DNA from: Roseivirga spongicola | GTDB lineage: Bacteria; Bacteroidota; Bacteroidia; Cytophagales; Cyclobacteriaceae | Direction: 5' to 3' | Assembly: GCF_001592965.1 (NCBI RefSeq) | Contig: NZ_LRPC01000012.1 | Coordinates: 434,001-498,000 of the forward strand | DNA: 64,000 bases | In this document: piece by piece, positions 16,780 to 24,789 of the stretch | Layout: the number at the start of each line of letters is the position of its first letter | Position numbering within the stretch: the stretch's first letter is position 1 | Program-made: the position numbers and the translations under genes | The notes under the pieces: generated by a model | Seen by the model: the letters and a program-made list of their open reading frames with translations, nothing else | Told to the model about the DNA's origin: nothing | The model's database searches: none

Positions 16780-17622
16780 CTAAGCTTTATTTACTTTCAA
16801 TTCTGATTCTGCCTCACCTTCTTCGAAATAGTCTTTAAGCGCAATGGTTTTGCTTTCAGACTCTTTGTCTTGCTTCTCTTTCTGATCGCTTTCAGTATAA
16901 TAAACCAAGCTCCATTCGCCTTGCATGTCCTCAACAAGGGCAGTCATAGACTCAACCCAATCTCCTGAATTCATATAGTGAATACCGTCAATCACTTTCA
17001 GTGCAGGTTGATGAATATGACCACAGATTATGCCGTTGCAGTCTTTGTAGCGAGCCATTGAGGCCAGTTGCGTCTCAAAATCGTCTATGTACTTAACTGC
17101 TTGTTTCACCTTGCCTTTCACCTTTTGAGACAGAGAAAAATAGGGGAGGCCCTTTTTCATTCTTCGGTAGTTGTACTGCCTATTTAGCCAAAGCAGAAAG
17201 GTGTAACCAATGTCTCCTAACTTTGCAATCCACTTAAATTGAGAAGTTACCGAATCGAAAACATCGCCATGAGTAATGTAGTACTTCTTGCCGTTAGACT
17301 CATAAATCATGTCTCTGGCAATCTTCAAGTTGCCTACAGTGAAGGGTAGAACCTGATCTAGGAAGTCATCATGATTGCCTCGGATGTAAGTGATTTTGGT
17401 GCCGTCTTCCTCAATCATTTTGAGGATTTTGGTGAAGAAGCGCGTGTGCTTACGTTTCCACTTACCTGATTTACGAAGCTGCCATCCGTCTATGATGTCT
17501 CCGTTCAGGATAAGGTTTTTGCACCGATATTGCTTCAGAAACCTAACCAGCTCCTTGGCTTTGGAGCCTTTGGTTCCGAGGTGCACATCGGACACAATAA
17601 TGGTTTTACACTCGTTCTTCAC
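16780..17622 (-). CDS. Metallophosphoesterase, UDP-2,3-diacylglucosamine diphosphatase-like
   Basis: 280 residues of the calcineurin-like phosphoesterase fold. Metal-binding motifs are in order: DVHLGTKGS, NGDIIDGW, GNHDD, ITHGD and GHIHQPA. The arrangement is like LpxH (COG2908), which cleaves UDP-2,3-diacylglucosamine in lipid A synthesis. A second LpxH-like gene lies at 25572-26333, so one of the two probably acts on a different substrate. This copy is paired with a glycosyltransferase and has an acidic C-terminal tail. It is likely cytoplasmic and membrane-peripheral. Confidence 0.88.
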   Translation of the reverse strand: MKNECKTIIVSDVHLGTKGSKAKELVRFLKQYRCKNLILNGDIIDGWQLRKSGKWKRKHTRFFTKILKMIEEDGTKITYIRGNHDDFLDQVLPFTVGNLKIARDMIYESNGKKYYITHGDVFDSVTSQFKWIAKLGDIGYTFLLWLNRQYNYRRMKKGLPYFSLSQKVKGKVKQAVKYIDDFETQLASMARYKDCNGIICGHIHQPALKVIDGIHYMNSGDWVESMTALVEDMQGEWSLVYYTESDQKEKQDKESESKTIALKDYFEEGEAESELKVNKA

Positions 17623-17756
17623 TGTCTGGGTATTTGGGGTTCGGGTTAATACAATATCACCCTTTTGTGTGACCCCTCTGTGACCAGTGAATTATTAGAA
17701 TGTAATAATTAGGTAGAGTAAAAAATACTAAGGTAAAACTGGCTTAATACCAGAAA

Positions 17757-17993
17757 TTATTTGGTTTGCTCTTCTATATATTTGACAGCCTGGCCAACGG
17801 TTTGAAGCTTCTCTGCATCACTATCGGGAATTCGTATATCAAAAGTTTGTTCAAACTCCATTACGATCTCCGCATAGTCTAGCGAATCAATTCCTAAGTC
17901 TTTTATAAAGTTGGCATCGAGGGTGGCCTCTGTAGGTGCAATTCCAATTTTTTCAACAAGTATTTGAGTAACCTTTTCTAGCGTATTGCTCAT
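17757..17993 (-). CDS. Acyl carrier protein
   Basis: 78 residues from ATG 17993 (the open frame continues to TTG 18008). It has the acidic four-helix pattern and the phosphopantetheine site GIDSLDYAEIV with Ser37. It is not next to fabF or fabD, as the main AcpP usually is, but near a glycosyltransferase/LpxH-like pair and a histidine kinase gene. It may therefore be a specialised second carrier; whether another acpP exists elsewhere cannot be seen here. Confidence 0.92.
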   Translation of the reverse strand: MSNTLEKVTQILVEKIGIAPTEATLDANFIKDLGIDSLDYAEIVMEFEQTFDIRIPDSDAEKLQTVGQAVKYIEEQTK

Positions 17994-18042
17994 TCGATTA
18001 GTGGTCAATTAGATGGCGGAAGTTAAGCCATTTCAATAAAAA

Positions 18043-19392
18043 CTAAAACCTTAAAGTAAATTCTGTCCCCTCTTGAAGTACTGAACGGACGGTGATTGCA
18101 CCTCCATGCTTTCTCATTATTTGTTTAGATAATGACAAGCCAATCCCCGAACCTTGTTTTTTAGTAGTAAAGAATGGAATAAATATTTTGCCTAAAGCTT
18201 CTTCATCTATACCAGATCCATTGTCTCTGATTTTCATAGTTGGTCTTCCGTATTCGTTTACAAAAGCGTTAATAATGATCATTTTTTCCTCTTCATTCTC
18301 GTTTAAGGCATGCATAGCATTCTGTACTATATTTATTAATACCTGATCTATTAACTCTTTGTCTACATGAATTTTCAGGTCTTTCGGATTAATATTCACG
18401 ACAAACTGAATACCTCGAGTTTCCATTTCATGAGCCAGAAGCACTTTGATATGGTCTATTACCTTACTGAATTCAATTTCCTGAATTTTAGGCTCTGGAA
18501 TTCTGGTGAGATTTCTGAAGTCTGACACAAAACGGATTAGTCCTTCGCTTCTGCGCTTAATAGTTTGCACCGCTAGGTAAATATCTTCCAGTTCCTCTTT
18601 TTCTATAGGTACATCATCTTCAATGTTATCTACCAGATTTACTTCAACGGTATTTGCCAAAGAGGAGAGAGGGGTAACGGAATTCATGATCTCATGGGTC
18701 AGTACCCTAATCAGGTTCTGCCAAGCGTCCATTTCTTTTTCTTCCAGTTCTGACTGAATGTTTTGAATAGATACTAGTTTGAATTCCTCACCTCTTAAAA
18801 CCAACTCTATCACATAAATGGAGAGCTGAGTTCGGGTACCTTCGTTGGTAAGTTCAATTAGCGCACTACCTCCAGTTTTAAGCTTAACTAGAGATTCAAC
18901 GAGTTTAGGACTTACTTTGCTCAGCTCAAAGATGCTATTTAATGAGTCTACACCAATCAGTTTTTTGGCCGCACTGTTAATAATCTGAATTTCTCCTAGC
19001 TTATTGAATGTAACAAGACCAATGGCTACGTGTTGTACTATTGTTCTGAAATAGTGATAGTTAGCCTCTTTTTCGGCCCTGATTTCCCTAAACTTTCTAA
19101 TTACTGTATTGAACTCATTATACAGCTCATTCATAGATTTACCTCTCCCTGAAGAGGGGTAAGTTGTTGTGAAGTCATCGTATTTGATTGAGCTCAAAAA
19201 CGAGGCTATCTCTCTGTTCGTCTTATCCAGTGTTCGCACCAGAAAGTAAATCTGGACAATAATAAGGCCTGCAATAAAAACGGAGTTCACAGTATTAGGA
19301 ACCTCATATATGATATAGGCCAAAAGAAAGATAGAGAGAACCAGTAGTGCTACTCTAATAAGAATGACAAATCTTAAGTTTTTAAAGCCCAT
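18043..19392 (-). CDS. Sensor histidine kinase (NtrY-like)
   Basis: 449 residues. Two adjacent transmembrane helices (about residues 8-27 and 33-50) with almost no periplasmic loop are followed by a PAS-like domain (ATGLVTFNKLG-type region about residues 115-215). A HisKA domain carries the phospho-acceptor His in LTHEIMNSVTPL, and the HATPase domain has N (VQNAMHAL), G1 (DNGSGI) and G2 (GSGIGLSLS) boxes. With so little periplasmic loop it probably senses a membrane or cytoplasmic signal. It overlaps the end of the response regulator gene by 11 bp, so the two are co-translated partners, placed divergently from an efflux operon they may control. Confidence 0.93.
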   Translation of the reverse strand: MGFKNLRFVILIRVALLVLSIFLLAYIIYEVPNTVNSVFIAGLIIVQIYFLVRTLDKTNREIASFLSSIKYDDFTTTYPSSGRGKSMNELYNEFNTVIRKFREIRAEKEANYHYFRTIVQHVAIGLVTFNKLGEIQIINSAAKKLIGVDSLNSIFELSKVSPKLVESLVKLKTGGSALIELTNEGTRTQLSIYVIELVLRGEEFKLVSIQNIQSELEEKEMDAWQNLIRVLTHEIMNSVTPLSSLANTVEVNLVDNIEDDVPIEKEELEDIYLAVQTIKRRSEGLIRFVSDFRNLTRIPEPKIQEIEFSKVIDHIKVLLAHEMETRGIQFVVNINPKDLKIHVDKELIDQVLINIVQNAMHALNENEEEKMIIINAFVNEYGRPTMKIRDNGSGIDEEALGKIFIPFFTTKKQGSGIGLSLSKQIMRKHGGAITVRSVLQEGTEFTLRF

Positions 19393-20758
19393 GCTTTTCT
19401 AGTCTTCTATACAGAGAAGCTCTGGTTAGGCCCAATTCTTTGGCAGCTTTAGAAATGTTTCCTGAATGCTTGTTGATGGCTCTGAGAATTACATTTTTCT
19501 CAACATCATCTAGGTTTAAGTTGTCGGCTGCTTCATTCTGATTATCTGCTTTCTGAACCAAAAAGAAGAAGTCGTCAGGCATAAGTACATTGCCTTCACT
19601 CATGATAATGGCTCTTTCTATGGCATGCTGCAATTCTCGGATGTTTCCGGGCCACGAGTACTTAGAAAGCTTTTTATAAGTAGAAGGAGCTATTTTCTTC
19701 TGTGGCTTTCTGTATTTCTCTGAGTATATTTTCACAAAGTGGTCGGCCAACAGGTTAATGTCGTCTTGACGCTCTCGTAAAGGAGGTAAATGAATTTCTA
19801 CAGTATTAATTCTGTAGAGTAAATCTTGTCTGAAAGTGTTTTCAGCCACCATGTCGTATACAGGCATGTTAGTGGCGCAGATCAGTCTGATATTGACATC
19901 TATAGGTTTGTTAGTTCCTATTCGTGTTACTTGTCTGCCTTGTAAAACCGTTAATAATTTAGACTGAAGCGGCATGCTCAGGTTTCCTATCTCATCTAGG
20001 AAGAGAGAGCCTCCCTGGGCTACTTCGAACCTTCCTGCTCGGTCTTCTTTAGCGTCTGTAAAGGCACCTTTTTTATGTCCGAATAGCTCCGATTCAAAGA
20101 GCGTTTCAGTAATAGCACCCATATCAACACCTACAAAAACATTGTCTTTTCGGAGGGATCGTTTATGAAGTGCTCTAGCCACTAGTTCCTTACCCGTTCC
20201 GTTTTCCCCTAGAATTAAGACGTTTGCATCTGTTTGAGCTACCTTATCTATAATGCTAAAGACATTCTTCATTGCAGGGCTATCACCAATGATATCACTG
20301 AACGGTTTGTTAATATCGTCTTCTAGCTGCTTTTTGGCACTCTTAAGCTTTTCTACCTCTTTATAGCTTTGCTTAAGTTTTATGGCCGATGAAAGTGTAG
20401 CTATTAACTTTTCGTTTTGCCAAGGCTTTAATACAAAGTCTGTAGCACCTTCCTTTAGTGCTTTAACTGCCATTTCTACATCTCCGAAAGCTGTGATTAG
20501 AATTACTACCGCTTTTGGGTCGGCTTCAAGAATTTGTTGCAACCAATAAAACCCTTCCTTACCACTAGTAGTATCATGGCTAAAATTCATATCTAAAAGA
20601 ATAACATCGTAAGTTCCATTATTCATTAAGAATGGAATCTTCTTTGGGTTTTTCTCTATTATGACCTCTTTGGCATGTTTCTTCAATAGTAGTTTAGCCG
20701 CAATGAGTACATCTTCATCGTCATCGATGATCAAAATTTTTCCTAATTCTTTCTCCAC
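19382..20758 (-). CDS. Sigma-54-dependent response regulator (NtrC/AtoC family)
   Basis: 458 residues in three parts. The receiver domain (about 1-125) has an acidic pocket IDDDED and phospho-acceptor Asp in LLDMNFS. The AAA+ sigma-54 activator domain (about 155-385) has Walker A GENGTGKE and Walker B FLDEIG, and a GAFTDA loop in place of the textbook GAFTGA. A Fis-type HTH (SKAAKELGLTRASLYRRLEKHG) closes the protein. It is the first gene of the pair with the NtrY-like kinase. A sigma-54-like site lies upstream of the divergent efflux operon, the most obvious target. Confidence 0.94.
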   Translation of the reverse strand: MEKELGKILIIDDDEDVLIAAKLLLKKHAKEVIIEKNPKKIPFLMNNGTYDVILLDMNFSHDTTSGKEGFYWLQQILEADPKAVVILITAFGDVEMAVKALKEGATDFVLKPWQNEKLIATLSSAIKLKQSYKEVEKLKSAKKQLEDDINKPFSDIIGDSPAMKNVFSIIDKVAQTDANVLILGENGTGKELVARALHKRSLRKDNVFVGVDMGAITETLFESELFGHKKGAFTDAKEDRAGRFEVAQGGSLFLDEIGNLSMPLQSKLLTVLQGRQVTRIGTNKPIDVNIRLICATNMPVYDMVAENTFRQDLLYRINTVEIHLPPLRERQDDINLLADHFVKIYSEKYRKPQKKIAPSTYKKLSKYSWPGNIRELQHAIERAIIMSEGNVLMPDDFFFLVQKADNQNEAADNLNLDDVEKNVILRAINKHSGNISKAAKELGLTRASLYRRLEKHGL

Positions 20759-21057
20759 AAGCTTGGGTTTTGCTGTTTATCAACTGAAATAGTGCCAATA
20801 GGCATTACGGCTCAATTTAGAAGATTCTGTCTAAAAACTGTCCGAATTAGTACATAAATAAGAACGATATCGTACAGCTAATTGCAGTGCTCATAAAGCC
20901 TTCTTCCTTTTTATATAAAGAATGATTTTGAATTAAATTAAGGAGAAGTTTGCTAAAAGTAAGTACAAACATATAAATATGACCCATTGTGTATTAAAGA
21001 CACACTTATGTTGAAAATAGGTTTTGCAGATGAACTGAAAGTCATTATATTGCACTC

Positions 21058-21147
21058 GTTGTTTTGAATTAATTGTAAAGATTAATTCAGATATTTTGAG
21101 TTTTTGACCTTTGGGCTCAGTGCTGACCACGCTGAGCCTTTTTTTGT
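21058..21147 (+). ncRNA. Possible small RNA with its own promoter and terminator
   Basis: A Bacteroidota-type promoter can be read as TTTG (21023-21026), 19 bp, TATATTGC (21046-21053), which would start transcription near 21058. About 55 bases later a GC-rich hairpin with a run of T ends the unit at about 21147. No start codon with a plausible frame fits. This is a prediction from promoter and terminator only; I recognise no RNA family. Confidence 0.35.
21113..21147 (+). terminator. Intrinsic terminator with no upstream protein gene
   Basis: Stem GGCTCAG / CTGAGCC with loop TGCTGACCACG, followed by seven T. It lies on the plus strand 190 bp before the efflux operon start, with no plus-strand gene in front of it. 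It therefore marks the end of a small transcript or insulates the operon. Confidence 0.65.
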
Positions 21148-21278
21148 GCTTAAGGTTTTCATGGAGACTCTAAAAGTGTTCGATTCCGTTCAATCCTTGT
21201 TTTAATACTGTACACTTGCTGGTAGTCTAATTAATATCAGTTGAGTCTATTCTGTTGATTTTTAGTGTTTTATAAAAG

Positions 21279-21294
21279 TGGCATCCTTGTTGTC
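21279..21294 (+). promoter_or_regulatory. Sigma-54-like (-24/-12) promoter of the efflux operon
   Basis: TGGCAT-CCTTG-TTGTC compared with the consensus TGGCAC-N5-TTGCA: the -24 GG and spacing are exact, and the -12 GC reads GT. The predicted start is near 21305, about 30 bases before the ATG at 21337. The adjacent divergent gene encodes a sigma-54 activator, which supports the call. Confidence 0.55.
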
Positions 21295-21336
21295 AACTGC
21301 AGGACGGATTAGAAAACACGACTAGACTAAATAGCA

Positions 21337-22584
21337 ATGGACAGAAAGATTAAGAAAAAGACATGGACTACTAAACGAATAGTAACCATTCTTGGAAGTG
21401 GGGGTATCCTTTTTCTGATACTCTACGTGTTCGTCTTTGCAGACAATGCGTCAAAACTCAACGTAGACTTAGAAAAAATCAGTGTGGGTGATGTGGTTGA
21501 AGGCCCATTTCAAGAATACATTCCTTTAGAAGGTACCGTACAACCCAAGACAACTATTTTCCTCGATTCTAAAGTGAGTGGAAATGTAGAAGATAAGTTC
21601 CTTGAAGGAGGGGTTCAGGTTAAAAAAGGAGATACAATCTTAAAGTTGGAAAATAGAGCCTTGGAAATGAGTTACATTCAAGAGCAAACCCAGACCAATA
21701 GATTAAGGAATGACATTGAAAACACGAACAATAGGTTGCAACAACAGCTATTCACTTCTCGTGCTCAAGTAATCAATATCGATTTTGATATTGATGAAGC
21801 AAAAGATCAGTTTACTAGAAATGAGCAGCTTTGGAAGGATAAAGTAATTTCAGAACAAGACTACCTAAATTCTAAAAGAAGGTATAATAGACTTAGGGCA
21901 TCAAGAGAGAATATAGTCAAGCAAATGGAATTCGATTCCATCAATGCTGTTAGTCAGGTAACACAAAACGAACAAAGGTTAATTACTTCAGAGGAGAGTT
22001 TGAAAATAGTTCAAGGTCAGTTACAAGATCTATGGGTCACTGCTCCAATTGATGGATTACTTTCTACGGTGAATGCTGAGATTGGTCAGTCTATTGGTCA
22101 GGGTACTACTATCGCTCAAATAGATGATTTAGATGGATTCAAAATTGCTGCTAATGTAGATCAGCACTATTTGCCTAGAGTTTATGAGGGCCTGGTAGGT
22201 ACTTATGATTTCGCTGGCCAAGAATATAGATTGGAGATCAGAAAGAAGTTCCCTGAAATTAATAATGGAACGTTCGTAGTAGAAATGGTAGGGGAGATTC
22301 CTGAAGGAGTAAGAAGAGGTCAAACCCTTTCTATTAGACTACAATTGAGCGAAGAAAAGAATGCTATTCAAATACCTAGAGGCAGCTTCTTCCAAACCAC
22401 TGGTGGTAACTGGATTTTCGTTCTAAATGAAGATCAAACCGAAGCTACTAGAAGAAATATCCGCATTGGAAACCAGACTCCGAGAAACTATGAGGTGCTA
22501 GAAGGTTTACAACCTGGAGAAAAAGTGATATTTTCATCTTATGAAGGTTATGACGATAAGGATAAACTCGTCATTAAGAAATAA
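21337..22584 (+). CDS. Efflux periplasmic adaptor (HlyD/MacA-like)
   Basis: 415 residues. An N-terminal membrane helix (about 13-31) is followed by a split biotinyl-lipoyl domain (KVSGNVEDKFLEGGVQVKKGDTILKLEN), a long coiled-coil hairpin (about 105-225), the second lipoyl half (LWVTAPIDGLLSTVNAEIGQSIGQG) and beta-barrel and membrane-proximal domains. The family bridges an inner-membrane ABC or RND transporter to TolC. It is the first gene of an adaptor-ATPase-TolC operon behind a sigma-54-like promoter. No permease gene lies in the operon. Confidence 0.92.
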   Translation: MDRKIKKKTWTTKRIVTILGSGGILFLILYVFVFADNASKLNVDLEKISVGDVVEGPFQEYIPLEGTVQPKTTIFLDSKVSGNVEDKFLEGGVQVKKGDTILKLENRALEMSYIQEQTQTNRLRNDIENTNNRLQQQLFTSRAQVINIDFDIDEAKDQFTRNEQLWKDKVISEQDYLNSKRRYNRLRASRENIVKQMEFDSINAVSQVTQNEQRLITSEESLKIVQGQLQDLWVTAPIDGLLSTVNAEIGQSIGQGTTIAQIDDLDGFKIAANVDQHYLPRVYEGLVGTYDFAGQEYRLEIRKKFPEINNGTFVVEMVGEIPEGVRRGQTLSIRLQLSEEKNAIQIPRGSFFQTTGGNWIFVLNEDQTEATRRNIRIGNQTPRNYEVLEGLQPGEKVIFSSYEGYDDKDKLVIKK

Positions 22585-22616
22585 TTAATTCAAACAACTA
22601 ATTAACTTTTACAATT

Positions 22617-23330
22617 ATGGGAAACAACAAAAGTATCATCACCACTAAGGGACTGAAGAAGTTCTACTACACAGATGAAATTGAAACAACAGCGTTGAAT
22701 AACGTGAATCTTCAGATCGCTGAAGGTGAGTTTGTTGCTATCATGGGACCTTCCGGTTGCGGAAAGTCTACTCTTCTAAACATCATTGGTCTATTAGATA
22801 ATCCTTCTGAAGGTGAATTCTATTTCTACGATGAAGAGGTCTCAAAATATTCTGAAAGACAGAGAGCAGAGCTTAGAAAAAGAAACATTGGTTTCGTGTT
22901 TCAGAGCTTTAACCTCATTGACGAACTTACTGTATATGAAAATGTAGAGCTTCCTTTAATCTACTTGAAGTATCCTGCTTCTGAAAGAAAGCAAAGAGTA
23001 GAAGAGGTGCTTGAGCACATGCAAATTATGCACAGAAAAGATCACTTCCCTCAACAACTTTCTGGTGGTCAGCAGCAAAGGGTTGCGGTGGCAAGAGCTG
23101 TAGTTGCTAAGCCAAACCTAATTCTAGCGGATGAGCCTACTGGTAACTTGGACTCAACTAATGGTCAAGAAGTAATGACTCTTTTGAGTGATTTGAATGC
23201 CAATGGTACAACTGTGATTATGGTAACTCACTCTGCTACCGATGCAGAATATGCTCATAGAGTTGTGAACTTGTTCGATGGTCAGGTAGTATCTGAGAAC
23301 ATCAATTCAAAAGAGAACTCGCTAGTTTAA
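22617..23330 (+). CDS. ABC transporter ATP-binding protein (MacB/LolD type)
   Basis: 237 residues with Walker A GPSGCGKST, Q-loop VFQSFNL, signature LSGGQQQRVAVARA, Walker B LILADEPTGNLDS and H-loop VTHS. The sequence is of the LolD/MacB class that powers FtsX-fold permeases in lipoprotein release or macrolide efflux. It is a stand-alone ATPase without a fused permease, and none follows in the operon. The partner permease must therefore be encoded elsewhere or this copy has lost it. Confidence 0.95.
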   Translation: MGNNKSIITTKGLKKFYYTDEIETTALNNVNLQIAEGEFVAIMGPSGCGKSTLLNIIGLLDNPSEGEFYFYDEEVSKYSERQRAELRKRNIGFVFQSFNLIDELTVYENVELPLIYLKYPASERKQRVEEVLEHMQIMHRKDHFPQQLSGGQQQRVAVARAVVAKPNLILADEPTGNLDSTNGQEVMTLLSDLNANGTTVIMVTHSATDAEYAHRVVNLFDGQVVSENINSKENSLV

Positions 23331-23373
23331 GCATTTGTAAAGGTTAAAAGTCCACTTGCCAAAAATGGTAGGT

Positions 23374-23422
23374 GGGCAAATATTGAAGAGCTTGGGACAG
23401 CTCTTCCAGAAAAATATTGCCC
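23374..23422 (+). repeat. Long two-part hairpin between ATPase and TolC genes
   Basis: Outer arms GGGCAAATATT / AATATTGCCC enclose inner arms GAAGAGCT / AGCTCTTC around a GGGAC loop. It lies 43 bp after the ATPase stop and 20 bp before the TolC start. There is no T run on the plus strand, so it is more likely an mRNA processing or stability element, or a small palindromic insertion, than a terminator. Confidence 0.55.
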
Positions 23423-23442
23423 AAAGGATAGAAAACATTAGT

Positions 23443-24789
23443 ATGAAACAATTATTCACAATAGCTCTGTTAGCATTGCTTTCCAGTTCAACAGTTTGGG
23501 CTCAGAGGGTGCTAACGTTAGAGGAATGTATAGACATAGCATTGCAGAGCAACTTGAGTATAAAAAGAGCTAAAAACCAAGCAGAAATATCCAAAGCTCA
23601 ATACACCCAAAGTAAGTTTAACTTTTTACCTTCTCTAAGTGCAGGAGCTTCTCACTCTTGGAGGGAGGGACTTCAGTTTGACCAGACTACTGGTAACTTA
23701 GTGAATACAACAGCATTAAGTGGAGGGATGTCCATTGATGCAAGTTTGACACTGTTTGATGGCTTCTCTAATTTGTATGGTAAGCAACAAGCGAAAGCTA
23801 GTTATCAGGCATCAGAAGAGGCTGTGAGAGGAACTGTTCAGTCTATTCAAGCTCAAATAGTTGGTGCCTTTTTGCAGGTTATAACTATTAAAGAAGGTTT
23901 GAAAATGAATGAAGCAACGCTTTCTTTATTGAATGAGCAATTGGATAGAGAAAGGAAGCGAGAAAACGCAGGTGTTGGAAATATGGAGCAAGTCTATAAC
24001 TTCCAATCTCAAGTTGCTCAACAGCAGCTCACTATTGTAAATCAAAATAATCAGCTTGAATCTGCCAAGCTGAGCCTTATTCAGCTGCTCCTTTTGGATC
24101 CTGCTGAAGATTATCAGTTTGAAGGAATTACTTCGAATGATGCTGAACTTAATAAGGAGTTAGAGGATTACAACACTGTTTATAGCAGTTCTATGGATTT
24201 CTCGCCTTCTGTTAAATCTGCTGAACTTAATTTAGATGCAGCAGAAAAAAATCTTCAAATATCAAAGTTTAACTGGATGCCTACTTTAGGCTTGAGGTCA
24301 GGATGGAGCACTGGGTGGAGTTCAAACCTGAGAAATCAGGGAGATGGCTCGGTTGTAGACTTGTCAACTCAGCTAGATAGAAATAGAGTAAAATCAGCTA
24401 GTTTAAGTTTAGGCATTCCTTTGTTCAGTAGGTTTCAAAATAGAACACAACTGCAGACCTCTAAAATTCAGGTCTTAAACTCTCAATTGGCTTTGGAGCA
24501 GGCTAAGAACGATCTCACAAATCAAGTCCAGCAAGCCTACTTAGATTTACTAAATGCTAAGACTTCTTATGCTGCAGCTAAAGAGAGTAAGTTGAGTTTG
24601 GATCAGTCATTTGATTTTGCCAAAAATAGATATGATAATGGCACAATAGACTTTGTGACTTATTTACAGAGTTTGACTGCTAAGAATCGTGGAGATTTGG
24701 AGCTTGTAAGAAGCAAGTATTCCATACTACTTAGGCAGTTCATTCTTGATATTTATAAGGGTGAGTTAATGGAGCCCGGAACTAATTAA
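23443..24789 (+). CDS. TolC family outer-membrane efflux protein
   Basis: About 448 residues from ATG 23443, which gives a normal signal peptide ending at VWAQ. The frame is open from TTG 23356, but that would translate the upstream hairpin. Two tandem halves show the TolC pattern of long helices and short beta segments: LTLEECIDIALQSNLSIKRAKNQAEISKAQY near the start and QVQQAYLDLLNAKTSYAAAKES in the second half. It forms the trimeric outer-membrane duct for the adaptor and ATPase encoded just upstream. Its last 8 bases overlap the convergent gene. Confidence 0.92.
   Translation: MKQLFTIALLALLSSSTVWAQRVLTLEECIDIALQSNLSIKRAKNQAEISKAQYTQSKFNFLPSLSAGASHSWREGLQFDQTTGNLVNTTALSGGMSIDASLTLFDGFSNLYGKQQAKASYQASEEAVRGTVQSIQAQIVGAFLQVITIKEGLKMNEATLSLLNEQLDRERKRENAGVGNMEQVYNFQSQVAQQQLTIVNQNNQLESAKLSLIQLLLLDPAEDYQFEGITSNDAELNKELEDYNTVYSSSMDFSPSVKSAELNLDAAEKNLQISKFNWMPTLGLRSGWSTGWSSNLRNQGDGSVVDLSTQLDRNRVKSASLSLGIPLFSRFQNRTQLQTSKIQVLNSQLALEQAKNDLTNQVQQAYLDLLNAKTSYAAAKESKLSLDQSFDFAKNRYDNGTIDFVTYLQSLTAKNRGDLELVRSKYSILLRQFILDIYKGELMEPGTN

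Larger units (their letters stand above)
20759..21336. other. 578-bp divergent intergenic region
   Basis: Lies between the leftward response regulator gene and the rightward efflux operon. No convincing protein gene is present; the 65-residue leftward frame at 20933-21130 has no homology-like features and runs through the terminator hairpin. Contents are a putative promoter at 21023-21053, a possible small RNA ending at a strong intrinsic terminator (21113-21147), and a sigma-54-like promoter at 21279-21294. Confidence 0.6.

Noticed and set aside
20933-21130. 65-codon leftward frame in the response regulator/efflux gap
   Set aside because: It runs through the intrinsic terminator stem, has no family-like motif and no promoter; more likely non-coding.
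23356-23442. Longer N terminus for the TolC-family protein
   Set aside because: It would precede a complete signal peptide and translate the hairpin; ATG 23443 is the better start.
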